Assembly: GCA_040080075.1 (NCBI GenBank)
Contig: JBEBJD010000005.1
Span: 1-11,570, forward strand
From: JANNFX01 sp040080075
GTDB lineage: Bacteria; Pseudomonadota; Alphaproteobacteria; Rhizobiales; Hyphomicrobiaceae
Reading direction: 5' to 3'
DNA: 11,570 nt
This document shows positions 1-6,300 of this stretch, one piece after another. A model generated the notes under the pieces. The model ran no database searches. It was given only the letters and a program-made list of their open reading frames with translations, and had not been told where the DNA came from. Both the position numbers and the translations under genes were made by a program. How positions within the stretch are numbered: the stretch's first letter is position 1; each line of letters begins with the position of its first letter.

Positions 1-854
1 GCATAGGCGTTGCCGCGGTTGAAGTATGGCGCGCTGGATGCTGGATCGAGCTCTATGGCCTTTGTGTAGTCGGCAATCGCCCGGTCGTGGTCGCCCTTGG
101 CACCATAGCTACTGCCGCGGTTGTCATAAGCGTCAACCGATTCCGGATCGAGCTCAATGGCCTTGGTACAGTCGGCGATCACCCGGTCATGGTCGCCCTT
201 GGCGCCGTAAGCAGCCGCGCGATTGGAGTAGACGACAGCAGATTTCGTGTCCAACTCGATGACCTTGGTGTAGTCGGCGATCGCCCGGTCGTGGTCACCC
301 TTTTTCATGTGGGCGTTGCCACGACGATTGTAGACGCGCGCGTCGTTCGGGTCGAGTTGGATGGTCTTTGTGTAGTCGGCGATGGCCCGTTCCTGGTCGC
401 CCTTGTCGGAATAAGCGTTGCCGCGGTGCAAGTAGGGGTCAGCGAATGCCGGGGCGAGTTCGATGGCTTTGGTGTAGTCGGCGATCGCCCGGTCGTGGTC
501 GCCCTTCAGTCCATAGCGGTTGCCGCGATTGTTGTGGGCCTGAACGTGTTCCGGGTCGAGTTCGATGGTTTTTGTGTAGTCGGCGATTGCCCGGTCGTGG
601 TCACCCGTGCGGGCATAGGCGTTGCCGCGGTTGAAGTATGGCGCGCTGGATGCTGGATCGAGCTCTATGGCCTTTGTGTAGTCGGCAATCGCCCGGTCGT
701 GGTCGCCCTTGTTGGAATAAGCGTTGCCGCGGTTCAAGTAGTTCGATCTGTTAGTCGGATCGAGTTCCATGGCCTTGGTGAAGTCGGGGATCGCCCGGTC
801 ATAGTCGCCCTTGCTGAAATAGGCATTGGCGCGGAAAAAGTAGAAACGCGGTTC
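1..854 (-). repeat. In-frame 102-bp tandem repeats encoding TPR units
   Basis: The conserved core GTCGGCGATCGCCCGGTCGT and its variants recurs on the plus strand at 69, 171, 273, 375, 477, 579, 681 and 783. The spacing is exactly 102 bp with no indels, which is one 34-residue TPR unit per period. Units differ mainly in the first helix and in the linker after AIELDP, while the KGDHDRAIADYTK part is nearly invariant at DNA level. This points to repeated duplication or gene conversion rather than old divergence. Confidence 0.93.
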
Positions 855-1013
855 GCGTGGACTCTGGCGAATTGCCTCATCGCAGGCCAAAATACCCGCA
901 TCACCCTTTGCCTTCACACAATCGTCCTCGGAGTCCGCCAAGGCGAGCATCGGAAAGAGTAGCACGAACGTGACGGTAAGGATGACCTTCAACACCACCG
1001 TTCCCCCCCCCAT
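1..1013 (-). CDS. Exported tetratricopeptide-repeat (TPR) protein, C-terminus beyond left edge
   Basis: The minus strand is open for 337 codons from an ATG at 1013 to the window edge. Residues 1-26 look like a Sec signal peptide: a hydrophobic stretch around LTVTFVLLFPM, then ALA before DSEDDC. The mature protein starts with a short segment containing Cys32 and Cys44. From about residue 54 it consists of 34-residue TPR units of the type RGNAYxxKGDHDRAIADYTK followed by AIELDP. Eight full units and the start of a ninth are visible. TPRs form helical-hairpin scaffolds for protein binding, and here the site would be periplasmic. The partner and the rest of the protein are unknown. Start choice is uncertain: the ATG is followed directly by a run of G, and GTG codons at 998 and 995 would use that run as Shine-Dalgarno. 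The long plus-strand frame over the same DNA is a shadow. Confidence 0.9.
   Translation of the reverse strand, partial: MGGGTVVLKVILTVTFVLLFPMLALADSEDDCVKAKGDAGILACDEAIRQSPREPRFYFFRANAYFSKGDYDRAIPDFTKAMELDPTNRSNYLNRGNAYSNKGDHDRAIADYTKAIELDPASSAPYFNRGNAYARTGDHDRAIADYTKTIELDPEHVQAHNNRGNRYGLKGDHDRAIADYTKAIELAPAFADPYLHRGNAYSDKGDQERAIADYTKTIQLDPNDARVYNRRGNAHMKKGDHDRAIADYTKVIELDTKSAVVYSNRAAAYGAKGDHDRVIADCTKAIELDPESVDAYDNRGSSYGAKGDHDRAIADYTKAIELDPASSAPYFNRGNAY
613..711 (-). repeat. Exact 99-bp copy of positions 1-99
   Basis: Bases 613-711 equal bases 1-99 without a mismatch, at an offset of 612 bp (six TPR periods). Neighbouring units of the same gene differ at many sites. The match starts at the window edge, so the true length may be greater. 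It suggests a recent block duplication or gene conversion inside the TPR array. Confidence 0.9.
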
Positions 1014-1654
1014 TGCACACTGCGCAAATCGTTGACGTTATGAACTCGGCCAGCTGGCCAATCCGCTGTTTTCTCGAGCCCGGTCTGACAAGCCCAATCA
1101 AGCCCGCAGTAGAATGCCATTCGCGCCCCATTGTCCCTTGGCCAAAGGGGGCCCGGTGATCCAACTTCCTCTTGCGTACCAGACAGTTTCGTGCGGGAGA
1201 AGGACATATCGTGGCCCGGTTTCGCCATAGCGCCGGAGAGCAGTTGGCCCCGTTCTGGGAGGCTACATGCAGGGAAAGCCGGCAAAGGCGAATTGTGCGG
1301 GGCTATGCGTGGGACGATCCGAATACATGCCCGCCTGCTTGCTCAGAGTTGCGCACTGGCACGATGGCGTTCTGCGTCACGGCCCGCCCATATTGATCGG
1401 TCTACTTCGATAGCAGCCCCTTCTGCTGCGGACATCCTCCGCAGCCAAGCCTAGCTCGTCAGCGCCAATGCGGCTGAAGCCCGCAAATGTCTACGACCTG
1501 CCCAGTAGGCTACCGAGGGCCGGTATCGGATCTCGATGCGCTTCGGCCGACATCCCTATTTTCCGGAACAAGTCTGCAAGTCCCCTTTCCGGTCGTTGCG
1601 TTGTCTTGCCATCGGCGGTGATGGCATCATCTGTCGCGAGTTAAGGAGGGGTTC
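1014..1654. other. Gene-poor intergenic region of about 640 bp
   Basis: I see no convincing gene here. Short open frames on both strands lack recognisable motifs. The region should hold the promoters of the two divergent genes, the TPR gene (minus) and the exported protein gene (plus), but I cannot place -35/-10 boxes with confidence. Visible structure: an 8-bp perfect hairpin at 1425-1445 (GCTGCGGA, 5-nt loop, TCCGCAGC); a TTCCGGAA palindrome at 1561-1568; a 7-bp hairpin at 1607-1626; and on the minus strand at 1120-1085 a short peptide (MAFYCGLDWACQ) recalling the start of IS110-family transposases. Confidence 0.6.
1607..1654 (+). promoter_or_regulatory. Leader hairpin and strong ribosome binding site of the exported-protein gene
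   Basis: A perfect 7-bp inverted repeat, TGCCATC / GATGGCA with a 6-nt loop, lies at 1607-1626. It is followed at 1643-1649 by AAGGAGG, a near-ideal Shine-Dalgarno sequence 5 nt before the ATG at 1655. The ribosome site fixes the start with good confidence. The hairpin could be an operator or a leader structure, which the sequence alone does not decide. Confidence 0.6.
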
Positions 1655-2353
1655 ATGAACATGACGATCCAGCACTGGTCCTTCCGAGTGCGATTGCTCT
1701 TAACGCTTGCCGCGATGGTGTTCTGTGCATTTCCGGCATTGGCGCAGAGGGCAGGCGGCGACACCGCCATCAAAAGAATCATCCCTCACAATCGACCAGG
1801 AAAGGAGACCTGCTTTGAAGGCAGCTTCGGCGACAAGGCGGTCGACATGCAGCAATGGCCGACGTACGCCGAACAGATACGGCCCACCATCGATGCCGGC
1901 GGCAAGCCATTGGCCGCAGCGACTATGCAGGACCGTCCCAACCAGTCCATTTCTCATGTGGCGCTGTATCTCAATTATACGAACGGGCGGCGGGCCCGCA
2001 ATGAAAGCTGGGATTTCAGCTTCACTGTGGGAGTGACTTCCCCCAGTCTAGGCAAGGAACTGTTTGCGAGATCGGGATGTGCGTGGTCCGGTTGGGATTA
2101 TGAAAAGGAGAAAGAGATCGCCCCGGAGTTCATGCTCGCCTGCTGGGTCGAATGTGACGGCGGCGGCATGCGCGCCGTGCGCATCCCTGGAACGGCAAGC
2201 ATCAATCTCTTCTTCGACAGGCTCAAAATGCAGGCCGGATGCGAAGGAGGCGGAATCTACGGGATTGGCACGAGCGAAGCAAAGGTCGCGTTCCGGCTCG
2301 AACGCGCGCCGCTTGGCGTCTGCAAGGCCCTAAAGGCCTGGGACAGAGATTGA
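1655..2353 (+). CDS. Hypothetical exported protein with six mature-chain cysteines
   Basis: This is a 232-residue protein that I do not recognise. Residues 1-30 are a clear signal peptide: basic start, hydrophobic core LLLTLAAMVFCAF, and ALA cleavage site at 28-30 before QRAGG. Export to the periplasm is therefore likely. The mature chain has cysteines at 53, 142, 163, 167, 196 and 223, an even number that would suit three disulfide bonds. One pair lies in ACWVEC, next to a glycine-rich turn (DGGGMR), and a second glycine-rich turn (EGGGIYGIG) follows Cys196. The middle part (HVALYLNY, WDFSFTV) looks like beta strands. No transmembrane segment follows the signal peptide. It stands alone: divergent from the TPR gene and convergent with glnA, so the neighbours give no hint of function. 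An AAGGAGG site 5 nt upstream supports the start. Confidence 0.85.
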   Translation: MNMTIQHWSFRVRLLLTLAAMVFCAFPALAQRAGGDTAIKRIIPHNRPGKETCFEGSFGDKAVDMQQWPTYAEQIRPTIDAGGKPLAAATMQDRPNQSISHVALYLNYTNGRRARNESWDFSFTVGVTSPSLGKELFARSGCAWSGWDYEKEKEIAPEFMLACWVECDGGGMRAVRIPGTASINLFFDRLKMQAGCEGGGIYGIGTSEAKVAFRLERAPLGVCKALKAWDRD

Positions 2354-2453
2354 AGGCACGAGCAGGCCAGAACGTCCGCTTGCCATCGGCGCACTGAGAC
2401 TCCGCCGGTGACCGGTACGCAACGAGTCAAATCCCGCAATTTATAGCGCGCAC

Positions 2454-2482
2454 AAAAAAAGCCCGGGATTGCTCCCGGGCTT
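2454..2482 (-). terminator. Intrinsic terminator of glnA
   Basis: AAGCCCGGGA (2459-2468) pairs perfectly with TCCCGGGCTT (2473-2482) around a 4-nt loop. Read on the minus strand, this GC-rich 10-bp stem runs into a tract of seven T (2460-2454). That is the standard rho-independent form and its direction fits the end of the glnA transcript. On the plus strand there is no T tract, so it would not stop the gene ending at 2353 in the same way. Confidence 0.92.
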
Positions 2483-2487
2483 GATAT

Positions 2488-2559
2488 GTTGGTGTCTGCC
2501 CCCGGTCAGACACTTGACTTGTTGTGCGCGGTGTCCGGCGCGAAGCGTCAGACACCAAC
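2488..2559. repeat. Nested palindromes with GGTGTCTG / CAGACACC arms in the glnA 3' UTR
   Basis: GTTGGTGTCTG (2488-2498) is the exact reverse complement of CAGACACCAAC (2549-2559). Between them a second CAGACAC (2507-2513) can pair with the left arm across an 8-nt loop, and a GTGTC at 2531-2535 can pair with the right arm. Two alternative folds are thus possible. The element lies between the glnA stop and its terminator, so it is transcribed. From memory, palindromes with GTGTCTGA-type arms occur as dispersed extragenic repeats in many bacteria, so a REP-like origin is plausible but not proven. Confidence 0.7.
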
Positions 2560-2562
2560 CCC

Positions 2563-3969
2563 TTAAACCGAATAATACATATCGTACTCGACAGGATGCG
2601 GTGTCATTTCGTAGCGCATGTTTTCTTCCATCCGCAGTTCAATGTAGGCATCGATCATGTCGTCGTTCATGACGCCACCAGCCTTGAGGTAGGCGCGGTC
2701 CTTGTCGAGGCAATCAAGAGCCTCGCGAAGTGATCCGGCAACCGTCGGGATCTTGGCGAGTTCGGCTGGCGGCAGGTCATACAAGTTCTTATCCATCGGG
2801 TCGCCCGGGTGGATCTTGTTCTGAATGCCGTCGAGGCCCGCCATGAGCATGGCGGTGAACGCGAGATAGGGGTTGGCGCCGGGATCGGGGAAGCGGATCT
2901 CGATGCGCTTTGCCTTGGGGTTGGTCACGTGCGGAATGCGGCACGAGGCCGAGCGGTTGCGCGCCGAGTAGGCGAGCAGCACGGGGGCTTCGTAGCCGGG
3001 CACCAAACGCTTGTAGGAATTAGTCAGCGGGTTTGTGAACGCGTTGATCGACTTGGCGTGTTTGAGAATGCCGCCGATGTAGAACAGGCACATTTCCGAA
3101 AGGTCGGCATACTTGTTGCCGGCAAACATCGGCTGGCCGCCCTTCCAGATCGACTGGTGGACGTGCATGCCCGAACCGTTGTCGCCAAAGATGGGCTTGG
3201 GCATGAAGGTTGCCGTCTTGCCGTAAGCCTGGGCAACCTGATGCACCACATACTTATAGATCTGCATGTGGTCGGCCATCTGGATCATGGGGCCGAACTT
3301 GACGCCCAGCTCGTGCTGAGCCGAGGCCACTTCGTGGTGGTGCTTCTCAACCGTAACGCCCATTTCGGTCAGGACCGAGAGCATTTCAGACCGGATGTCC
3401 TGGCAGCTATCGATCGGCGGCACGGGGAAGTAGCCGCCCTTGACGCGCGGGCGATGGCCGAGGTTGCCCATTTCGTATTCGGTGTTGGAGTTTGTCGGCA
3501 GCTCCGCACTGTCGACCTTGAAGCCAACTTGATACATGTCGGTTGAGAACTTGACGTCGTCGAAAATGAAGAATTCAGCTTCGGGTCCGAAATAGACGCT
3601 GTCGCCAATGCCCAACGAGAGCATGTAAGCTTCGGCCTTCTTGGCAATACCGCGAGGATCGCGCTCATAGAGCTGTCCGGTCGAGGGTTCGAGCACATCG
3701 CAGAATAGGGCGAGCGTGGTCTGGGCAAAAAATGGGTCGATATGGGCCGAAGTCGGGTCGGGTTTCAACAGCATGTCGGAGGCTTCGATGCTCTTCCAGC
3801 CGGCGATTGATGAGCCGTCGAAGGCATAGCCTTCAAACATGTCGGCGTCGACACACGACACATCGGCCGTGACGTGTTGCATTTTGCCTTTGGTATCGGT
3901 GAAGCGCAGGTCAACGAACTTAACTTCCTTGTCCTTGATCAGCTTCATCACGTCGTTAGCGGTCTTCAT
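2563..3969 (-). CDS. glnA: Glutamine synthetase, type I
   Basis: It makes glutamine from glutamate, ammonia and ATP in the cytoplasm, as a dodecamer. The 468-residue length and the motifs fit the GSI-beta class: DGSS at 51-54 (active-site loop), EAEFF at 130-134 (metal-binding glutamates), NGSGMHVHQS at 264-273 with His269, the flap glutamate in PGYEAP (Glu327), NRSAS around 338-342, and RIEIRFPDP at 355-363. Tyr397 in KNLYDLPP matches the adenylylation site, so control by GlnE adenylylation is expected. An in-frame ATG 10 codons upstream exists, but the start at 3969 gives the family's usual MKTANDVMK-type beginning and has GGGGAAGG just upstream. It follows glnB after 118 nt. That gap holds a short hairpin (4051-4064) and may hold an additional promoter I could not place. 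A strong terminator ends the unit. Confidence 0.98.
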   Translation of the reverse strand: MKTANDVMKLIKDKEVKFVDLRFTDTKGKMQHVTADVSCVDADMFEGYAFDGSSIAGWKSIEASDMLLKPDPTSAHIDPFFAQTTLALFCDVLEPSTGQLYERDPRGIAKKAEAYMLSLGIGDSVYFGPEAEFFIFDDVKFSTDMYQVGFKVDSAELPTNSNTEYEMGNLGHRPRVKGGYFPVPPIDSCQDIRSEMLSVLTEMGVTVEKHHHEVASAQHELGVKFGPMIQMADHMQIYKYVVHQVAQAYGKTATFMPKPIFGDNGSGMHVHQSIWKGGQPMFAGNKYADLSEMCLFYIGGILKHAKSINAFTNPLTNSYKRLVPGYEAPVLLAYSARNRSASCRIPHVTNPKAKRIEIRFPDPGANPYLAFTAMLMAGLDGIQNKIHPGDPMDKNLYDLPPAELAKIPTVAGSLREALDCLDKDRAYLKAGGVMNDDMIDAYIELRMEENMRYEMTPHPVEYDMYYSV

Positions 3970-4087
3970 GGGCCTTCCCCTAATTACACACACATTCACG
4001 TCAAACCGATGGCTGGGCGGTGTGGATCATCCCGGCAGGTTGTGGCAGGTCTCTCTAACGAGAGTAATGGTTAGATGGCGGCTAGAT

Positions 4088-4426
4088 CTAGATTGCGTCC
4101 TGTCCGGTTTCGCCAGTCCGGATGCGGATCGCATCTTCGATAGTGGATATGAAAATCTTGCCGTCGCCGATGCGGCCTGTTTTCGCGGCTTTTTGAATCG
4201 CTTCCACTGCTTTATCGAGCATCTCGTCGGCAAGCACGACTTCGATTTTCACTTTGGGGAGAAAATCCACAACGTATTCTGCGCCACGATACAGCTCCGT
4301 GTGTCCCTTCTGGCGGCCAAAGCCTTTGGCTTCGATGACCGTGATGCCTTGCAGACCAATTTCCTGCAACGCCTCTTTGACCTCGTCGAGCTTGAATGGC
4401 TTGATGATGGCTTCAATTTTTTTCAT
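4088..4426 (-). CDS. glnB: Nitrogen regulatory protein P-II
   Basis: This is a trimeric cytoplasmic signal protein that binds ATP/ADP and 2-oxoglutarate and passes nitrogen status to GlnE, NtrB and other targets. The 112-residue length is exact for the family. The T-loop is intact with Tyr51 in GHTELYRGAEYVVDF, the site of uridylylation by GlnD. The B-loop TGRIGDGKIF (83-92) and C-loop Arg101/Arg103 are present. The MKKIEAIIKPFKLDEVKEAL start is standard, so the start at 4426 is chosen over an in-frame ATG 15 codons upstream. Pairing with glnA makes GlnB more likely than the paralogue GlnK, which usually sits beside amtB. A sigma-54-type promoter and a structured leader lie upstream. An AAGGG lies about 10 nt before the start, a somewhat long spacing. 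Confidence 0.97.
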   Translation of the reverse strand: MKKIEAIIKPFKLDEVKEALQEIGLQGITVIEAKGFGRQKGHTELYRGAEYVVDFLPKVKIEVVLADEMLDKAVEAIQKAAKTGRIGDGKIFISTIEDAIRIRTGETGQDAI

Positions 4427-4468
4427 GAGTGTGAGCCCTTCGAGACGACTACCGTATATGACCTGTGC

Positions 4469-4510
4469 CACACGGGCGTGCCGCCACAGTGCCGTATGGG
4501 GCGCCGTGTG
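4469..4510 (-). promoter_or_regulatory. Hairpin in the predicted glnB leader
   Basis: Read on the minus strand, CACACGGCG (4510-4502) can pair with CGCCCGTGTG (4478-4469), a nine-pair stem with one bulged base. It falls inside the roughly 92-nt leader predicted from the sigma-54 promoter. Five copies of GGCAC lie on the minus strand between 4544 and 4465. The hairpin leaves the ribosome site free and has no T tract, so it is not an obvious terminator. A role in stability or regulation is inference only. Confidence 0.4.
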
Positions 4511-4527
4511 CCAGATCAGGCGTCGAA

Positions 4528-4544
4528 TAGCACGCCTCGTGCCA
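4528..4544 (-). promoter_or_regulatory. Sigma-54 (RpoN) -24/-12 promoter for glnB-glnA
   Basis: The minus strand reads TGGCACGAGGCGTGCTA from 4544 to 4528. It matches the RpoN consensus TGGCACG-N4-TTGC with the invariant GG and GC at correct spacing and one mismatch, GTGC for TTGC. Transcription would start near 4518, giving a leader of about 92 nt. RpoN with NtrC is the classic control of nitrogen genes, which fits glnB. A lone TGCACC about 20 bp further upstream resembles half of an NtrC site; I see no second half. Confidence 0.72.
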
Positions 4545-4604
4545 CAAGGTTAGCGCGAAACTGGTGCAATGTATTTCAATGGGTTAGCTTTGCGGCGCCA
4601 AAAG

Positions 4605-4627
4605 TTTAGGCGCCTAGGGCGCCTGAA
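4605..4627. promoter_or_regulatory. Operator-like GGCGCC palindrome between glnB and nnr
   Basis: AGGCGCC-TAG-GGCGCCT (4608-4624) is a perfect inverted repeat with a 3-nt centre. It extends by two further A:T pairs on each side after a single G:T mismatch, giving arms of about 10 bp. Another GGCGCC lies at 4594-4599. It sits in the divergent intergenic region, 33 bp upstream of the nnr start and upstream of the glnB promoter, where a regulator could affect either gene. No T tract follows, so it is not a terminator. Confidence 0.45.
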
Positions 4628-4659
4628 TCTGCCTAACAATTAATCGGAATGGTGGAAAA

Positions 4660-6270
4660 ATGATCATCAAAAGCCCGCAGCCGGAGGCCGCCCATGATCA
4701 CTCGAATGTGGGTCCGGCAGGGTACCAAACGGAACTATTGACGGGGGCTGAAATGACCCGCGCCGAAAAGCTGGCAGTGGCAGCGGGATTACCTTCGCTG
4801 AAATTGATGGAGTCTGCCGGCCAAGCGGTTGCGGAAGCGGCCGGGCGATTGGCGACGGCTGGAACTCGAGTCGCCGTGTTGTGTGGCCCGGGCAACAATG
4901 GCGGCGATGGATTTGTGGCCGCAAGGTTCCTCAAGGAGCTGGGTTTTGGCGTGCGCTTGGCGCTGCTTGGGCCCCTCAGCGCACTGAAGGGCGATGCGGC
5001 AGCAATGGCTGCGCGCTGGGAAGGGTCTATCGAAGAACTCAACTCTGCGTCGCACGACGGGGCCGGCTTAATCATCGACGCACTGTTCGGAGCGGGCTTG
5101 TCGCGCGCCATAGACGGGACGGTTGCCGCGGTCGTTGCCGCAGTCAATTCGTCGGGAAGGCCGGTCCTGGCCGTTGACGTGCCGAGCGGGCTCGATGGCA
5201 CGGCAGGTGGTCCGGCTGGGCCCGTGGTGAAGGCAACGCACACGATTACGTTTTTTCGCAAGAAACCGGGACATGTGCTGATGCCGGGCCGTATGCTGTG
5301 TGGGTTCGTGCATGTCGCGGATATTGGTATTCCGGCTTCGGTGCTGAGTGAGATCAATCCCATGACCCACGAGAACACGCCGTCGTTGTGGCTGCCGCAG
5401 TTCCCCTGGCCTAAGCCCGATGGTCACAAGTACCACCGTGGACATGCGGTTGTTGTTTCGGGATCCGCCGAAACAAGCGGGGCTGCACGGCTGGGGGCGC
5501 GTGGAGCCTTAAGAATTGGCGCCGGGTTGGTGACATTGATCGGGAATGCCGCGGCGACCGCTATCAATGCCGCGCACACCAACGCCGTCATGGTGCGCCG
5601 GGTGGAGGGGACAGAAGGGCTTGCAGAGTTCCTGCAGGATAAACGGCGCAATGCTGTCCTGATAGGACCTGGCGCCTCGGTTGGGGAAGAAACGGCAGGC
5701 GATGTGCTGGCAATCTTGGCTTCTGAGGCGCGCACGGTTCTCGATGCCGATGCCTTGTCCTCGTTTGTGATTGAGCCCAGTTCAGCACTTGAGCAACGGG
5801 CGGGATTTGGATTTCTGCGTGGTGTGCATGCGTCTGCGCGAGCGCCGGCTGCGCTCTATGATGCTATCAAATCTCGCACAGCGCCTGTCGTGCTGACGCC
5901 CCATGGTGGTGAGTTCAGGCGGCTGTTTGGTGAGTTGGCAGGGTCAAAGCTCGATCAGGCGCGCGCGGCCGCTAAAATGAGCGGCGCGGTCATTGTGTTC
6001 AAAGGTTCCGACACCATCATCGCCCACCCCGATGGCCGCGCTGCCATTAATGCCAACGCGCCGCCGTGGTTGGCGACAGCGGGCTCTGGAGATGTCCTAG
6101 CTGGGTTCATCGCCGGTCTGTTGGCTCAGGGTATGCCAGCATTCGAGGCAGCGAGCGCTGCTGTGTGGCTGCATGGCGAATGCGCCAACGTATTCGGGCT
6201 TGGATTGATTGCAGACGATTTACCCGAGGTTTTGCCGAGGGTGTTGTCGCGGCTTCATGGGTTGGGTTAG
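4660..6270 (+). CDS. nnr: Bifunctional NAD(P)H-hydrate epimerase / ADP-dependent dehydratase
   Basis: It repairs hydrated NADH and NADPH (NADHX, NADPHX): the N-terminal domain epimerises R and S forms and the C-terminal domain dehydrates the S form using ADP. The 536-residue chain has a YjeF_N domain at about 24-235 (GPGNNGGDGF at 76-85, DVPSGLDG at 173-180) and a ribokinase-like NnrD domain at about 255-535. The latter shows HRGHAVVVSGS, LIGPGAS at 334-340, LDADALSSF, LTPHGGEF at 412-419, FKGSDTII, and GSGDVLAG at 475-482 with the expected catalytic Asp478. Between LDADALSSF and AIKSR there are roughly 20 more residues than I expect for the family. The start at 4660 has GGTGG upstream; an ATG at 4753 would remove conserved N-terminal residues (TELLTGAEM). 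It is divergent from glnB. Confidence 0.96.
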   Translation: MIIKSPQPEAAHDHSNVGPAGYQTELLTGAEMTRAEKLAVAAGLPSLKLMESAGQAVAEAAGRLATAGTRVAVLCGPGNNGGDGFVAARFLKELGFGVRLALLGPLSALKGDAAAMAARWEGSIEELNSASHDGAGLIIDALFGAGLSRAIDGTVAAVVAAVNSSGRPVLAVDVPSGLDGTAGGPAGPVVKATHTITFFRKKPGHVLMPGRMLCGFVHVADIGIPASVLSEINPMTHENTPSLWLPQFPWPKPDGHKYHRGHAVVVSGSAETSGAARLGARGALRIGAGLVTLIGNAAATAINAAHTNAVMVRRVEGTEGLAEFLQDKRRNAVLIGPGASVGEETAGDVLAILASEARTVLDADALSSFVIEPSSALEQRAGFGFLRGVHASARAPAALYDAIKSRTAPVVLTPHGGEFRRLFGELAGSKLDQARAAAKMSGAVIVFKGSDTIIAHPDGRAAINANAPPWLATAGSGDVLAGFIAGLLAQGMPAFEAASAAVWLHGECANVFGLGLIADDLPEVLPRVLSRLHGLG

Positions 6271-6300
6271 GCGCGATAAGCGCTGCAACCCAACGCTTTT
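6261..6300 (+). terminator. Possible intrinsic terminator overlapping the nnr stop codon
   Basis: GTTGGGTT (6261-6268), which contains the last nnr codons, pairs with AACCCAAC (6287-6294), with an inner GCGC/GCGC stem and internal loops. CGCTTTT follows. The T tract is short (four) and the stem is interrupted, so this is a moderate candidate. The right arm can alternatively pair with CGTTGGGTT at 6318-6326. Confidence 0.4.

Noticed and set aside
1..854. CRISPR array reading of the regular 102-bp repeats
   Set aside because: The repeats are in frame, translate to TPR units and have no unique spacers.
87..962. Long plus-strand open frame with repeated valine-rich segments
   Set aside because: It is the antisense of the TPR array. 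The minus strand gives textbook TPR units with a signal peptide in one unbroken frame, and the 102-bp period keeps the other strand open as a by-product.
1131..1454. Plus-strand frames of 74 and 107 codons in the intergenic region
   Set aside because: There is no family motif and no convincing ribosome site, and the composition is typical of non-coding GC-rich DNA.
2809..3546. Plus-strand 245-codon frame opposite glnA
   Set aside because: It is a shadow of glnA, whose minus-strand product is fully conserved through this region.
4051..4064. CTCTC / GAGAG hairpin in the glnB-glnA gap as a terminator or attenuator
   Set aside because: The stem is only 5 bp, is not GC-rich and has no T tract.
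4558..4570. Possible NtrC site upstream of the glnB promoter
   Set aside because: Only one half (TGCACC on the minus strand) is present. The other half of the palindrome is missing and the position is close to the -24 box.
4698..5378. Minus-strand 226-codon frame opposite nnr
   Set aside because: It is a shadow of the YjeF_N domain, a common effect of GC-rich third positions.
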